Source: DATMBF01 sp035559595
GTDB lineage: Bacteria; Bacteroidota; Ignavibacteria; UBA10030
Direction of reading: 5' to 3'
Assembly (NCBI GenBank): GCA_035559595.1
Contig: DATMBF010000005.1
Span: 124,001 to 188,000, forward strand
DNA: 64,000 bases
Positions 16,271-24,804 of this stretch are shown here, piece by piece. Within the stretch, counting starts at the first letter, position 1; each line of letters opens with the position of its first letter. Position numbers and translations under genes: made by a program. Below the pieces are notes generated by a model. That model had not been told where the DNA came from. It did not search any database and saw only the letters and a program-made list of their open reading frames with translations.

Positions 16271-18499
16271 ATGAAACTTCTTCAAGACCTCAATCCCGTC
16301 CAGCAGGAGGCGGTCAAGGCTGCAAACGGTCCCGTCATGATTGTCGCGGGAGCCGGAAGCGGCAAGACGCGCGTTCTCACCTACCGCATTGCCTACCTCG
16401 TGGCGTGCGGCGTTCCACCATATCAAATTCTTGCTCTCACGTTCACAAACAAAGCTGCAGATGAGATGAAGAGCCGCATCATCAAGCTCGTCGGCGATCA
16501 GGCCAGCCAGCTCTGGATGGGAACGTTCCATTCAATGTTTGCACGGGTGTTGCGCAAAGAAGCTGAAAAGATCGGCTACACCAGGACATTCTCTATTTAT
16601 GATTCGGATGATTCGCTCGCTCTGGTCCGGCGGTGTATGGAGGAGCTGGGAATCTCCGCCCAACTCATCCAGCCAACCGTAATTCGATCCAGAATCAGTG
16701 CCGCAAAAAACCAGCTCATCGACCCGAAGACTTATGAGTCCATGGTGCGCGATATGGTTGACGAGAAAACAGGACAAGTGTACTACAAGTACGATGAGCG
16801 ACTTCGAAAATCGAACGCCATGGATTTTGACGATCTGCTGATCAGACCGATCGAGCTGTTCGAAAAGCATCCGAATGTGCTCGAGAAATACCAAGAGCGC
16901 TTCAAATTTGTTCTTGTGGACGAGTTTCAGGATACGAACCGGGCCCAATATCAAATGACAAAACTCCTGGGGGCTCGCTATAAGAATATCTGCGTTGTGG
17001 GGGATGATGCACAGAGCATTTACTCATTCCGTGGGGCGGATATCCGGAATATCCTCGACTTCGCAAAGGATTATCCCGAATGTCAGACGTTTCGGTTGGA
17101 GCAGAACTACCGCTCGACAAAAAGTATCCTCAAAGCTGCAGGGCAGTTAATAAAAAACAACGTTGAGCAAATCCCAAAGAATCTTTGGACTCAAAACTCG
17201 GAAGGAGATCCGATCGTCTTGTTTGAATGTGCAGATGACCGGGAGGAGGGTCTCCGGATCACGCAGTTTATTCAGGAAGAGATTCACAGAAACAAGCGGA
17301 ATCTTCGGGACTTTGCGGCTCTCTACCGGACCAACTCTCAATCGCGTTCGCTTGAAGATGCGTTCAGGCGTGCGGCCATCCCTTATGTGATTGTCGGTGG
17401 CATCCGGTTCTATGAACGAAAGGAAATCAAAGACGTTCTCGCATATTTGCGTCTGCTGGTGAACCCTCAGGACGAGGAAAGCCTTCTACGGGTAATTAAC
17501 TATCCGGTGAGAGGAATAGGGGAGACCACCATACAACGATTGCGCGAATTCGCGGTGGTCAAGAATCTCTCCCTCACTCAAGCATTGGCAAAGATCGACG
17601 AGATCCCTGAAATTGGCGAACGAATGCGAACCGGCGTGAAATCCTTTTCTAATCTGATTACCAAGTACAGTGCCCTTCGGCAGAAGATGTCCCTCAGCGA
17701 GCTGACTCGCGCCCTTGTCGATGAGCTGGGGATTCTCAAGGAGTTCAAAGAAGAGGGAACCATCGAGGCGATGAATCGGTGGGAAAACGTTCAGGAACTG
17801 CTCTCGGCGATTACAGAGTTCTCCGACGAACGTCCTGAGGCGGGGTTGGAGGATTTTCTCCAGGAGGTCTCCCTTGTTTCGGATATCGACACGTGGGAGG
17901 GGAGTCGAAATGCCGTAACACTCATGACACTTCATGCCTCAAAAGGCTTGGAGTTCCCTGTTGTGTTCGTTGCCGGATTGGAGGAGGGACTGCTGCCGTT
18001 TTATTCAAATACGATCGACAGACAGGATTTGGAAGAAGAGAGACGGCTCTTTTATGTTGGAATGACAAGGGCGCAAGTGCGGCTCGTGCTGAGCTATGCC
18101 CGCGTTCGCTATCGGTTTGGTGATTTGACCTATACAACGGCATCGCGCTTTTTGTCCGAGATTGGGCCTGAGTCCCTCGAAGGACATGCTGCCGCGCGTG
18201 AGATGCCTGTTGCGAGCAGAACTTTTGGGCACCGAAATGGGAGAGGTCGCACCTCTAACCGGAATCGTTCTCTGGCCGATACCGAAAGTTATTTTGAAGA
18301 TGCCACGCCCAACTACGAATCCGAGGCTCAAGAGACCCTGGAGGTCAAAAAGGGCCAACTGGTACTCCACGAGACATTTGGGCGTGGCAAGGTGATTGAA
18401 GTGAGGGGAAAAGGGGATTTGCGAAAAGCAACCGTCCAGTTCGATGACTATGGCCTGAAGAACCTCATTCTCAAGTTTGCCAATCTCAAGAAGGTCTGA
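16271..18499 (+). CDS. uvrD: ATP-dependent DNA helicase UvrD/PcrA
   Basis: A 742-residue superfamily 1A 3'-5' helicase acting in nucleotide-excision and mismatch repair and in clearing proteins from DNA. Motifs in order: Q motif LNPVQQEAV, Walker A GAGSGKT (27-33), TFTNKAADEM, Walker B VDEFQDTN, GDDAQSIYSFRGA, EQNYRST, TLHASKGLEFPVVF and the VGMTRAQ region. The C-terminal tail (about 680-742) forms the UvrD-type Tudor-like domain, with GQLVLHETFGRGKVIEV. The stop directly abuts the stop of the convergent downstream gene, with no terminator between them. Confidence 0.95.
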   Translation: MKLLQDLNPVQQEAVKAANGPVMIVAGAGSGKTRVLTYRIAYLVACGVPPYQILALTFTNKAADEMKSRIIKLVGDQASQLWMGTFHSMFARVLRKEAEKIGYTRTFSIYDSDDSLALVRRCMEELGISAQLIQPTVIRSRISAAKNQLIDPKTYESMVRDMVDEKTGQVYYKYDERLRKSNAMDFDDLLIRPIELFEKHPNVLEKYQERFKFVLVDEFQDTNRAQYQMTKLLGARYKNICVVGDDAQSIYSFRGADIRNILDFAKDYPECQTFRLEQNYRSTKSILKAAGQLIKNNVEQIPKNLWTQNSEGDPIVLFECADDREEGLRITQFIQEEIHRNKRNLRDFAALYRTNSQSRSLEDAFRRAAIPYVIVGGIRFYERKEIKDVLAYLRLLVNPQDEESLLRVINYPVRGIGETTIQRLREFAVVKNLSLTQALAKIDEIPEIGERMRTGVKSFSNLITKYSALRQKMSLSELTRALVDELGILKEFKEEGTIEAMNRWENVQELLSAITEFSDERPEAGLEDFLQEVSLVSDIDTWEGSRNAVTLMTLHASKGLEFPVVFVAGLEEGLLPFYSNTIDRQDLEEERRLFYVGMTRAQVRLVLSYARVRYRFGDLTYTTASRFLSEIGPESLEGHAAAREMPVASRTFGHRNGRGRTSNRNRSLADTESYFEDATPNYESEAQETLEVKKGQLVLHETFGRGKVIEVRGKGDLRKATVQFDDYGLKNLILKFANLKKV

Positions 18500-18934
18500 C
18501 TAAGGCTGCTTGCTTGAACTGACGAGAACGATGTTTCCCCAGTAGTCTGGATGAATGTAGTGGGTGATCAGACTGTTGAATTCAGGAACTCGGGAGGAAG
18601 GGAGGATAATGTAGAGAACTGCTTGAGAGCGATTGGATGAGTGAAATTGGTCGAGGAAGACGTTGTATTGTGTGAGCGCGTGCTCTGTTTCTAAGTCTGC
18701 CACCCCGGTTTTTGCCTCCCCTATAACGTATCGCTTGCGAACAGGGTCAAAAGCATAGATGTCCGGTGCTTTATCCTCCTGATCCCCGTAGCCATCATTG
18801 TGCAACGGTTCGGGTTGCGGTAGACCCTCCAATCCCTCAACGGCCAGGATCTTGAAATTCTCTTGCTTGAAAATTTCAAGAAGCTCGATAACCAACGCAT
18901 GATGTTTTTCCAGATCCTCCTGAGGACGCGCCAT
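18500..18934 (-). CDS. putative PD-(D/E)XK nuclease-like protein
   Basis: A 144-residue soluble protein. The core APDIYAFD followed after a hairpin by YVIGEAKTG gives Asp58, Glu73 and Lys75, the arrangement of a PD-(D/E)XK nuclease active site. An N-terminal helix with Glu17/Glu20 could complete it. This is a motif-level assignment; the family is divergent and the same fold also occurs in proteins without nuclease activity. The gene lies 3 nt after the bshA stop and is presumably co-transcribed with it, and it converges on uvrD. A DNA-repair or a defence role are both conceivable; neither is shown. Confidence 0.6.
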   Translation of the reverse strand: MARPQEDLEKHHALVIELLEIFKQENFKILAVEGLEGLPQPEPLHNDGYGDQEDKAPDIYAFDPVRKRYVIGEAKTGVADLETEHALTQYNVFLDQFHSSNRSQAVLYIILPSSRVPEFNSLITHYIHPDYWGNIVLVSSSKQP

Positions 18935-18937
18935 TGC

Positions 18938-20074
18938 TTATTTCACAGCTACTTCCGATCCGTAGAGAATTCTCTCGTAGTGCCGCTCATACATCTTCAC
19001 GATTTTCGAAGACTCGAATTGCATTGCCCGTGACCGGGCGGCTTTGGCAAACATCTGTTGCTTTGATGGGTTCGCAAGGAGATCGATTGCGTACCGTGCC
19101 ATCCGATCGATGTCCCCGATCTCGGCAATATAACCGCACTCGCCATGAACAACGAGCTCGGGCAAACCGCCGACGCTTGAAGAGACAACCGGCACTTCGC
19201 ATGCCATCGCTTCTAACGCAGAGAGGCCAAAACTCTCGGATTGGCTTGGCAGCAGGAAGAGATCGGCTGCCGAGAGGAGATCCACAATTTCCGTTTGCTT
19301 TCCGAGGAACTTCACAAGATGCTGAATACCGAGCTCGCGGCAGAGATGTTCACAGGCCGATCGGTCGGGACCATCACCGATCAGGAGCAGTTTCGACTTG
19401 ATCTGTTTTTGGACAATGTCAAAAATTCTGATCACATCCTGCACACGTTTGACGGGACGGAAGTTTGACGTGTGGACGAGGATCTTCTCACTATTTGGCG
19501 CACAAATCTTTCGGACTTCCTCGGAAGGAATTCTACGGTATTTTGTCGTATCGATGAAGTTCGGAATCACTTCGATCTCTTTTTCGATCCCGTAGTTTGT
19601 TAAGGTTTTCTCCTTCAGGAATCGTGAAACGGCGGTAACGCCATCACTCTGTTCTATACTGAATTTCATCACCGGGAGAAAACTCGGCTCCAGTCCGACC
19701 AGGGTGATGTCTGTCCCATGAAGAGTCGTAATAACTTTCGCATTCGTCGGCGAGAGCATCTGCTTTGCGAGGTAAGCGCTTGTTGCGTGAGGGATGGCAT
19801 AATGGCAATGAAAGAGATCGATCTTTTCGTAACGTGCAACTTCAACCATCTTGCTGGCAAGGGCGAGCGTGTAAAGAGGGAACTCAAAGAGCGGATAGCT
19901 TGTCATTTCGACTTCATGGTAGGTAATATTCCCCTTGAAGCCAGTGAGCCGGATAGGCATGGCGTAGGTAATGAAATGGATGGAATGGCCGCGCTCTGCG
20001 AGAGCTTTACCTAGCTCGGTGGCCACCACGCCGCTCCCTCCGTACGTGGGATAACATGTAATCCCGATGTTCAT
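18938..20074 (-). CDS. bshA: bacillithiol glycosyltransferase BshA
   Basis: A 378-residue GT4-family glycosyltransferase that joins UDP-GlcNAc to L-malate, the first step of bacillithiol synthesis. BshA-typical features are the start IGITCYPTYGGSGVVATELG, HCHYAIPHATSAYLA, TTLHGTDITLVG and VIPNFIDTTKYR. The C-terminal nucleotide-sugar domain contains LLIGDGPDR and the ESFGLSALEAMACEVPVV motif. Its identity rests on this close match to BshA and on bshB1 in the same window. It has its own promoter candidate 22 nt upstream of the start. Confidence 0.92.
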   Translation of the reverse strand: MNIGITCYPTYGGSGVVATELGKALAERGHSIHFITYAMPIRLTGFKGNITYHEVEMTSYPLFEFPLYTLALASKMVEVARYEKIDLFHCHYAIPHATSAYLAKQMLSPTNAKVITTLHGTDITLVGLEPSFLPVMKFSIEQSDGVTAVSRFLKEKTLTNYGIEKEIEVIPNFIDTTKYRRIPSEEVRKICAPNSEKILVHTSNFRPVKRVQDVIRIFDIVQKQIKSKLLLIGDGPDRSACEHLCRELGIQHLVKFLGKQTEIVDLLSAADLFLLPSQSESFGLSALEAMACEVPVVSSSVGGLPELVVHGECGYIAEIGDIDRMARYAIDLLANPSKQQMFAKAARSRAMQFESSKIVKMYERHYERILYGSEVAVK

Positions 20075-20095
20075 TGTGCAGAATTCCTCACGAGT

Positions 20096-20124
20096 ATGTT
20101 AAAGAGAATTGGGTGGAGATACAA
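20096..20124 (-). promoter_or_regulatory. candidate sigma-70 promoter of bshA
   Basis: On the minus strand TTGTAT (20119-20124) and TAACAT (20096-20101) are 17 nt apart. Its hexamers are similar to those at bshB1. Confidence 0.5.
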
Positions 20125-20239
20125 GCAAACGGCCGAAACTCTAACGCTAAAAAGAACTTACACTGAAAAGAAGTGTGCGCTATCTCGTTTGACGATATGA
20201 TAACATGGATTGAACGACGTTCAGTTCAGAAAAGAAGTG

Positions 20240-20250
20240 GGAATTATTCC
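20240..20250. promoter_or_regulatory. short palindrome upstream of the suf promoter, possible operator
   Basis: GGAAT-T-ATTCC is a perfect 11-bp palindrome 13 nt upstream of the suf -35 hexamer. It may bind the Rrf2 regulator encoded by the operon, but short palindromes arise easily by chance. Confidence 0.25.
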
Positions 20251-20262
20251 TATTTTTCCCGC

Positions 20263-20291
20263 TTGATTTAAGGAGTAAGAAAAGTTATATT
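20263..20291 (+). promoter_or_regulatory. candidate sigma-70 promoter of the suf operon
   Basis: TTGATT (20263-20268) and TATATT (20286-20291) are 17 nt apart. The predicted start site is near 20298, giving a leader of about 74 nt that contains a terminator-like hairpin. Confidence 0.6.
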
Positions 20292-20310
20292 GAGAGTGTC
20301 TGAAATGATC

Positions 20311-20337
20311 ATCAAGCGCCTAATTGCTTGATTTTTT
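20311..20337 (+). terminator. terminator-like hairpin in the suf leader
   Basis: ATCAAGC (20311-20317) pairs with GCTTGAT (20326-20332) around an 8-nt loop and is followed by a T run to 20337. No gene on this strand ends nearby, so it is not a conventional terminator; it lies between the suf promoter and the first codon and could act as an attenuator. Confidence 0.6.
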
Positions 20338-20371
20338 AATACGCATATATTGGACTGAAGAAGTCGGATTT

Positions 20372-20776
20372 ATGTTGCAGCTTTCGAAACGTGTCGAATA
20401 CGGTCTGATAGCACTTCGCCATATGGCGATGCATCCAATGGGAAAGGTCTTCACGGCCAAGGAACTGGCTCGGGAGTATGATATTCCCTATGAGCTCCTT
20501 GCCAAGGTGCTTCAGAAGTTATCACGTGCGCGTGTGGTCAATTCTCTGCACGGCGTGAAAGGCGGATACGCGCTCGCCCGAAATCCGTCAGACCTTACCA
20601 TATCGCAGATCATTCGAATCATCGATGAAGAGAAACCGATGGTTGCGGAATGTTATGTTGACGGTCCGGATAGCTGTTATCTATTCGGCAATTGTACGAT
20701 ACGGCGCCCTCTTGGAAAGTTGCAGCGCAGCTTGAATGTGGTTTTTGATAGAATGACAGTTCAGGAAATCATTTGA
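20372..20776 (+). CDS. Rrf2-family Fe-S-responsive transcriptional regulator of suf
   Basis: A 134-residue Rrf2 regulator. An N-terminal winged helix (LSKRVEYGLIALRHMA, then the recognition helix around EYDIPYELLAKVLQKL and the GVKGGYALAR wing) is followed by three cysteines, C94, C102 and C108, in the place where IscR, NsrR and RsrR bind an Fe-S cluster. The spacing here is C-x7-C-x5-C. An upstream in-frame TTG at 20324 lies inside the leader hairpin, so I chose the ATG at 20372 where homology starts. As first gene of the suf operon it most likely senses Fe-S status and autoregulates the operon. Confidence 0.9.
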   Translation: MLQLSKRVEYGLIALRHMAMHPMGKVFTAKELAREYDIPYELLAKVLQKLSRARVVNSLHGVKGGYALARNPSDLTISQIIRIIDEEKPMVAECYVDGPDSCYLFGNCTIRRPLGKLQRSLNVVFDRMTVQEII

Positions 20777-20794
20777 CCATTTGATGGAATCTCT

Positions 20795-21172
20795 ATGAGC
20801 GACCTCTTGAAACTTTTTACCGACAAGCGAAAGGAATTTCTCAACTTCCTTAAGTCGCGATATCACCTCTATCACCTCTCTAATGTATTCTTCCGTGACA
20901 TGCATTATGGCGTCATGGCCTTTCTGGCGATGAACGGCACGAAAGTGAAATACACTCAGGCAGAGGAACTGACAAAAAAGGTGATCGAATCTCTTGAGCA
21001 GGCGAACATTTTAGTGAAGGCCGATCGGCTGGCATGGGTGTTAACCTATCCTGACTTTAAGAAGCCACCCGTGAAACCTGCTGCTCCGGCAAAACCCTCA
21101 ACGCCGGCGAAGCCGGCAGCTGCTCCGGCGAAACCACAGCCTACATCGGAAGCAACGCCTGCTTCTGCATAG
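20795..21172 (+). CDS. unknown protein embedded in the suf operon, Pro/Ala/Lys-rich tail
   Basis: A 125-residue cytoplasmic protein I cannot assign. Residues 1-92 look mostly helical and globular (FTDKRKEFLNFLKSRYHLYH, HYGVMAFLAMNGTKV, EELTKKVIESLEQA). Residues 93-125 are a low-complexity PAKP-type tail, as in flexible linkers. There is no cysteine, so it cannot itself ligate a cluster. It sits 18 nt after the Rrf2 gene and 30 nt before sufB, within an operon otherwise made only of Fe-S genes. A role in Suf assembly or its regulation is inferred from position alone. Confidence 0.8.
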   Translation: MSDLLKLFTDKRKEFLNFLKSRYHLYHLSNVFFRDMHYGVMAFLAMNGTKVKYTQAEELTKKVIESLEQANILVKADRLAWVLTYPDFKKPPVKPAAPAKPSTPAKPAAAPAKPQPTSEATPASA

Positions 21173-21202
21173 CGACATGAAGTCTTTACACAGGGTAAGA
21201 TC

Positions 21203-22660
21203 ATGAGCACTGAGACCAACACTGTTGAACAATTAGCAATTCAAGAGTACAAGTACGGATTCGAAACCGCGGTCGAGTATGATGTCGTTCCGAAGGGGCT
21301 GAATGAAGACATCATCAAGCTCATATGGGAGAAGAAGGGCGAACCCGACTGGATGCTCGAGTGGCGGCTGAAGGCCTTCCGTCATTGGGAGAAACTCTAC
21401 AAGGACGGAAAGGAACCCAAGTGGGCCAACATCAAATATGGCCCGATCGACTACCAGAGTATTCGCTACTACTCAGCACCGAAGAAGAGACCGAAACTCA
21501 ATAGTCTCGATGAGGTAGACCCCGAGATCCGCAAGACGTTCGAGAAGCTTGGGATTCCGCTCGAGGAGCAAAAGCTCCTTGCCGGAGTTGCCGTCGACGC
21601 TGTCTTTGACAGTGTCTCCGTTGCAACTACGTTCAAGGCAAAACTGGAGGAGCTTGGTATCATTTTCTGTTCGATGACCGAAGCAATTCGCAATCATCCC
21701 GATCTCGTCAAGAAGTACCTTGGCTCGGTTGTTCCGTACTCCGACAACTTCTTCGCAGCCTTGAATTCCGCAGTCTTTAGTGACGGCTCGTTTGCATACA
21801 TCCCCAAAGGTGTGCACTGCCCGATGGAGCTCTCAACGTACTTTCGCATCAACGCACGAGAGACAGGCCAGTTCGAGCGAACGCTCATTGTCGCCGACGA
21901 AGGCGCTTCCGTGAGCTACCTTGAAGGATGCACCGCTCCAATGCGTGATGAGAATCAGCTCCATGCAGCGGTTGTTGAGCTCGTTGCCCTCGATAATGCC
22001 ACCATTAAGTATTCAACGATCCAGAACTGGTATCCGGGGGACAAAGAGGGTCGTGGGGGGATCTATAACTTCGTGACCAAGCGAGGAAAAGCGCTCGGCA
22101 GGAATTCGAAGATCACCTGGACACAGGTGGAGACCGGCGCCGCCATTACGTGGAAATACCCAAGCTGTTTGCTGATCGGCGAGAATTCCGTCGGCGAGTT
22201 TTATTCCGTTGCGGTAACAAACAACTACCAGCAGGCAGATACAGGGACAAAGATGATTCACATCGGGAAGAACACACGGAGCACTATCGTTTCAAAAGGG
22301 ATTTCTGCTGGATTCGGTCAAAACTCGTATCGCGGCCTTGTTCGTATTCAGAAAAGTGCGACTGGAGCGAGGAATTTCTCTCAGTGTGATTCATTGCTGA
22401 TCGGAGATAAATGCGGTGCTCACACCTTCCCCTACATGGAGGTGCAGAACACCACTTCGAGCATTGAGCACGAGGCAACGACATCAAAGATCGGCGAGGA
22501 TCAGATTTTCTACTGCAAACAGCGCGGACTCTCAACAGAAGATGCAGTGAACATGATTGTCAACGGCTTCTGCAAAGAGGTCTTTCGCGAACTGCCGATG
22601 GAGTTTGCTGTCGAAGCGCAAAAACTTCTCAGTATTAGTCTGGAAGGCAGTGTCGGGTAA
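21203..22660 (+). CDS. sufB: Fe-S cluster assembly scaffold protein SufB
   Basis: A 485-residue SufB, core of the SufBC2D scaffold on which Fe-S clusters are built. The C-terminal two thirds form the right-handed beta-helix, with segments FAYIPKGVHCPMELSTYFRI, EGCTAPMRD and CDSLLIGDKCGAHTFPY. The cysteine in the last segment corresponds to a known cluster or sulfur-transfer position. The terminal EFAVEAQKLLSISLEGSVG is typical. Length is normal and the gene is intact. Confidence 0.97.
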   Translation: MSTETNTVEQLAIQEYKYGFETAVEYDVVPKGLNEDIIKLIWEKKGEPDWMLEWRLKAFRHWEKLYKDGKEPKWANIKYGPIDYQSIRYYSAPKKRPKLNSLDEVDPEIRKTFEKLGIPLEEQKLLAGVAVDAVFDSVSVATTFKAKLEELGIIFCSMTEAIRNHPDLVKKYLGSVVPYSDNFFAALNSAVFSDGSFAYIPKGVHCPMELSTYFRINARETGQFERTLIVADEGASVSYLEGCTAPMRDENQLHAAVVELVALDNATIKYSTIQNWYPGDKEGRGGIYNFVTKRGKALGRNSKITWTQVETGAAITWKYPSCLLIGENSVGEFYSVAVTNNYQQADTGTKMIHIGKNTRSTIVSKGISAGFGQNSYRGLVRIQKSATGARNFSQCDSLLIGDKCGAHTFPYMEVQNTTSSIEHEATTSKIGEDQIFYCKQRGLSTEDAVNMIVNGFCKEVFRELPMEFAVEAQKLLSISLEGSVG

Positions 22661-22693
22661 ACACTCAGGAACACATTCAACAAAGGAAAAGCA

Positions 22694-23452
22694 ATGCTGG
22701 AAATCATAAATCTGCACGCTGGAATAGACGGAAAAGAAATTCTTAAGGGAATCGACCTTAAGGTGGGGAAAGGTGAAGTTCACGCCATTATGGGTCCGAA
22801 CGGATCGGGCAAAAGCACGCTCGCTCAAGTTCTTGCGGGACGAGACTCGTACGAGGTTACCGAAGGGAGCGTCATTTATGAGGGAAAAGATCTCCTCGAG
22901 CTCGACCCGGAAGAGAGAGCTCGGGCGGGTGTGTTTATGGCGTTCCAGTATCCGGTCGAAATCCCGGGCGTGAGCAATACGTATTTCCTCAAGTCTGCAC
23001 TGAACGCAATCAGAAAACATCGTGGCCAGGAGGAGCTTGATGCGGTTGAGTTCCTTTCTCTGGTGAAACAACGAGCCAAGATGGTTGATATGGATGAAGA
23101 GCTTTTGAGCCGGCCGGTGAACCACGGCTTTTCTGGCGGCGAGAAGAAGCGAAACGAGATTTTTCAAATGGCGGTTCTGGAGCCTAAGCTCGCGATTTTG
23201 GACGAAACGGATTCCGGACTGGATATTGATGCCCTTCGGACCGTCGCTGCAGGCGTGAACAAGCTTCGGTCAAAAGACAACGCCGTGATCGTTGTGACAC
23301 ACTATCAGCGGTTGCTGAACTACATCATCCCCGATTACGTCCACGTACTGCTTGATGGCCGTATCGTCAGGTCTGGCGGCAAGGAGCTTGCCCTCGAGCT
23401 TGAACAAAAGGGGTACGATTGGCTTCGGGAGACGGCTGAAGTAACGGCGTAA
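22694..23452 (+). CDS. sufC: Fe-S cluster assembly ATPase SufC
   Basis: A 252-residue ABC-type ATPase. Walker A GPNGSGKSTL (about 35-44), signature FSGGEKKRNEI, Walker B LAILDETDSGLDIDAL, where Asp-Glu-Thr-Asp is the SufC form, and H-loop VTHYQRLL. It binds SufB and SufD and its ATP cycle reshapes the scaffold to allow cluster assembly. It is a soluble ATPase despite its resemblance to transporter subunits. Confidence 0.97.
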   Translation: MLEIINLHAGIDGKEILKGIDLKVGKGEVHAIMGPNGSGKSTLAQVLAGRDSYEVTEGSVIYEGKDLLELDPEERARAGVFMAFQYPVEIPGVSNTYFLKSALNAIRKHRGQEELDAVEFLSLVKQRAKMVDMDEELLSRPVNHGFSGGEKKRNEIFQMAVLEPKLAILDETDSGLDIDALRTVAAGVNKLRSKDNAVIVVTHYQRLLNYIIPDYVHVLLDGRIVRSGGKELALELEQKGYDWLRETAEVTA

Positions 23453-23466
23453 GGAGTGGACTGAGA

Positions 23467-24804
23467 ATGTCAACGACAGAAAAGCAAAACTTGTGGTACG
23501 TCTCTAACTTCGAGGCGCTGGAACGAAGTCTTAATGGTGAAGCGGCATCGTACGTGCATGCACTGCGGAAGGCTGCGTTCGACAAGCTTTCACAAACGGG
23601 GTTTCCGACAACGAAAGACGAAGAGTGGAAGTACACAGATGTATCCTCACTTGCGAAGACGGCATTTAAGCCGATTCTCTCTCCCAAAAAACCTTCCCTT
23701 GCGATTGAACCGTATCTGTTGGGGCATCCTGAATGGAATCGCCTGGTGTTCGTCAATGGTCACTTCTTGATGGAGCTTTCGGATCTCCGCTCGCTTCCGA
23801 AGTCCGTGATCATGGGAAGTCTCGCTGAGGCGATGAAGTCGCACCCAAAGCTGATTGAGGAATATCTCACGGCGTGTTCTCGCTATGAACAAAACGCTTT
23901 TACCGCTTTGAATACGGCTTTTATTCAAGATGGTGCATTTGTCTATGTTCCAAAAGGAACCATCATCGAGCAGCCGCTTCATCTTCTCTTCATTTCTAGT
24001 CTGGAGGAGGGGGAATTCGTCTCTCATCCTCGCAACGTCATCATCGTTGGTGAAAGCAGTCAGGTTGCCATTCTGGAAAGTTACGTGAGCCCCCGAGAGC
24101 ATCTCTCGTACTTCACGAATGCCGTAACCGAAATTTCTGTCGGTGAAAATGCGGTGGTGGAGTATGACAAGTTCCAGAATGAGAGCATGGCGGCCTACCA
24201 CATTGCCTCGACATACGTGCGACAGCAGAGGAACAGCAATTACGCATCGAATCTCGTGACGTTCGGTGCCAAACTTTCGCGCAATAATGTCTTCGCTGTC
24301 CTTGATGGTGAAGGAATCGAGTGCACGCTCAATGGCCTCTATCTTGGCACCGCAAACCAGCATATCGACAACCATACCACTATCGATCACGCGAAGCCGC
24401 ATTGCAACAGCTTCGAGGTGTACAAGGGAATCCTTGACGGCAAGTCGAAGGGAGTTTTCAACGGAAAAATTATTGTCCGGAAGGATGCGCAAAAGACCGA
24501 TGCGAAGCAGACAAACAAGAATCTTGTTCTTTCTGACGAAGCATCGATCGACACGAAGCCGCAATTAGAGATCTTTGCAAACGATGTGAAATGTACTCAT
24601 GGAGCCACGATCGGGCAACTTGACCGTGAAGCCATTTTTTATTTGCAGTCCAGGGGCTTGAGCAAGGAAGACGCGCGCGATATGTTAATCCATGCTTTCG
24701 CGAAGGACTTGATCGATCGGATTAAAAGCGAAGGGGTTCGGACCAATCTGGAGCAGCTTATTTATGAGAGGCTCCGGGCCGGGAGAGTCAACACGAGGAC
24801 GTAA
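23467..24804 (+). CDS. sufD: Fe-S cluster assembly protein SufD
   Basis: A 445-residue SufD, paralogue of SufB and the third member of the SufBCD complex, needed for iron acquisition. The N-terminal helical region has PTTKDEEWKYTD, a clear SufD mark, followed by the beta-helix domain with FVYVPKGTIIEQPLHLLF, GKIIVRKDAQKTDA and the CTHGATIGQLD segment with the conserved Cys-His pair. It is directly followed by the sufS ATG (TAA ATG). Confidence 0.96.
   Translation: MSTTEKQNLWYVSNFEALERSLNGEAASYVHALRKAAFDKLSQTGFPTTKDEEWKYTDVSSLAKTAFKPILSPKKPSLAIEPYLLGHPEWNRLVFVNGHFLMELSDLRSLPKSVIMGSLAEAMKSHPKLIEEYLTACSRYEQNAFTALNTAFIQDGAFVYVPKGTIIEQPLHLLFISSLEEGEFVSHPRNVIIVGESSQVAILESYVSPREHLSYFTNAVTEISVGENAVVEYDKFQNESMAAYHIASTYVRQQRNSNYASNLVTFGAKLSRNNVFAVLDGEGIECTLNGLYLGTANQHIDNHTTIDHAKPHCNSFEVYKGILDGKSKGVFNGKIIVRKDAQKTDAKQTNKNLVLSDEASIDTKPQLEIFANDVKCTHGATIGQLDREAIFYLQSRGLSKEDARDMLIHAFAKDLIDRIKSEGVRTNLEQLIYERLRAGRVNTRT

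Noticed and set aside
18934..19401. Plus-strand frame of 155 codons
   Set aside because: Antisense to bshA; Arg-rich and without family features.
22532..23167. Minus-strand frame of 211 codons
   Set aside because: Antisense to the sufB end and sufC; shadow of strongly coding sequence.
23647..24564. Minus-strand frame of 305 codons
   Set aside because: Fully antisense to sufD, with arginine/valine-rich composition typical of a shadow frame.
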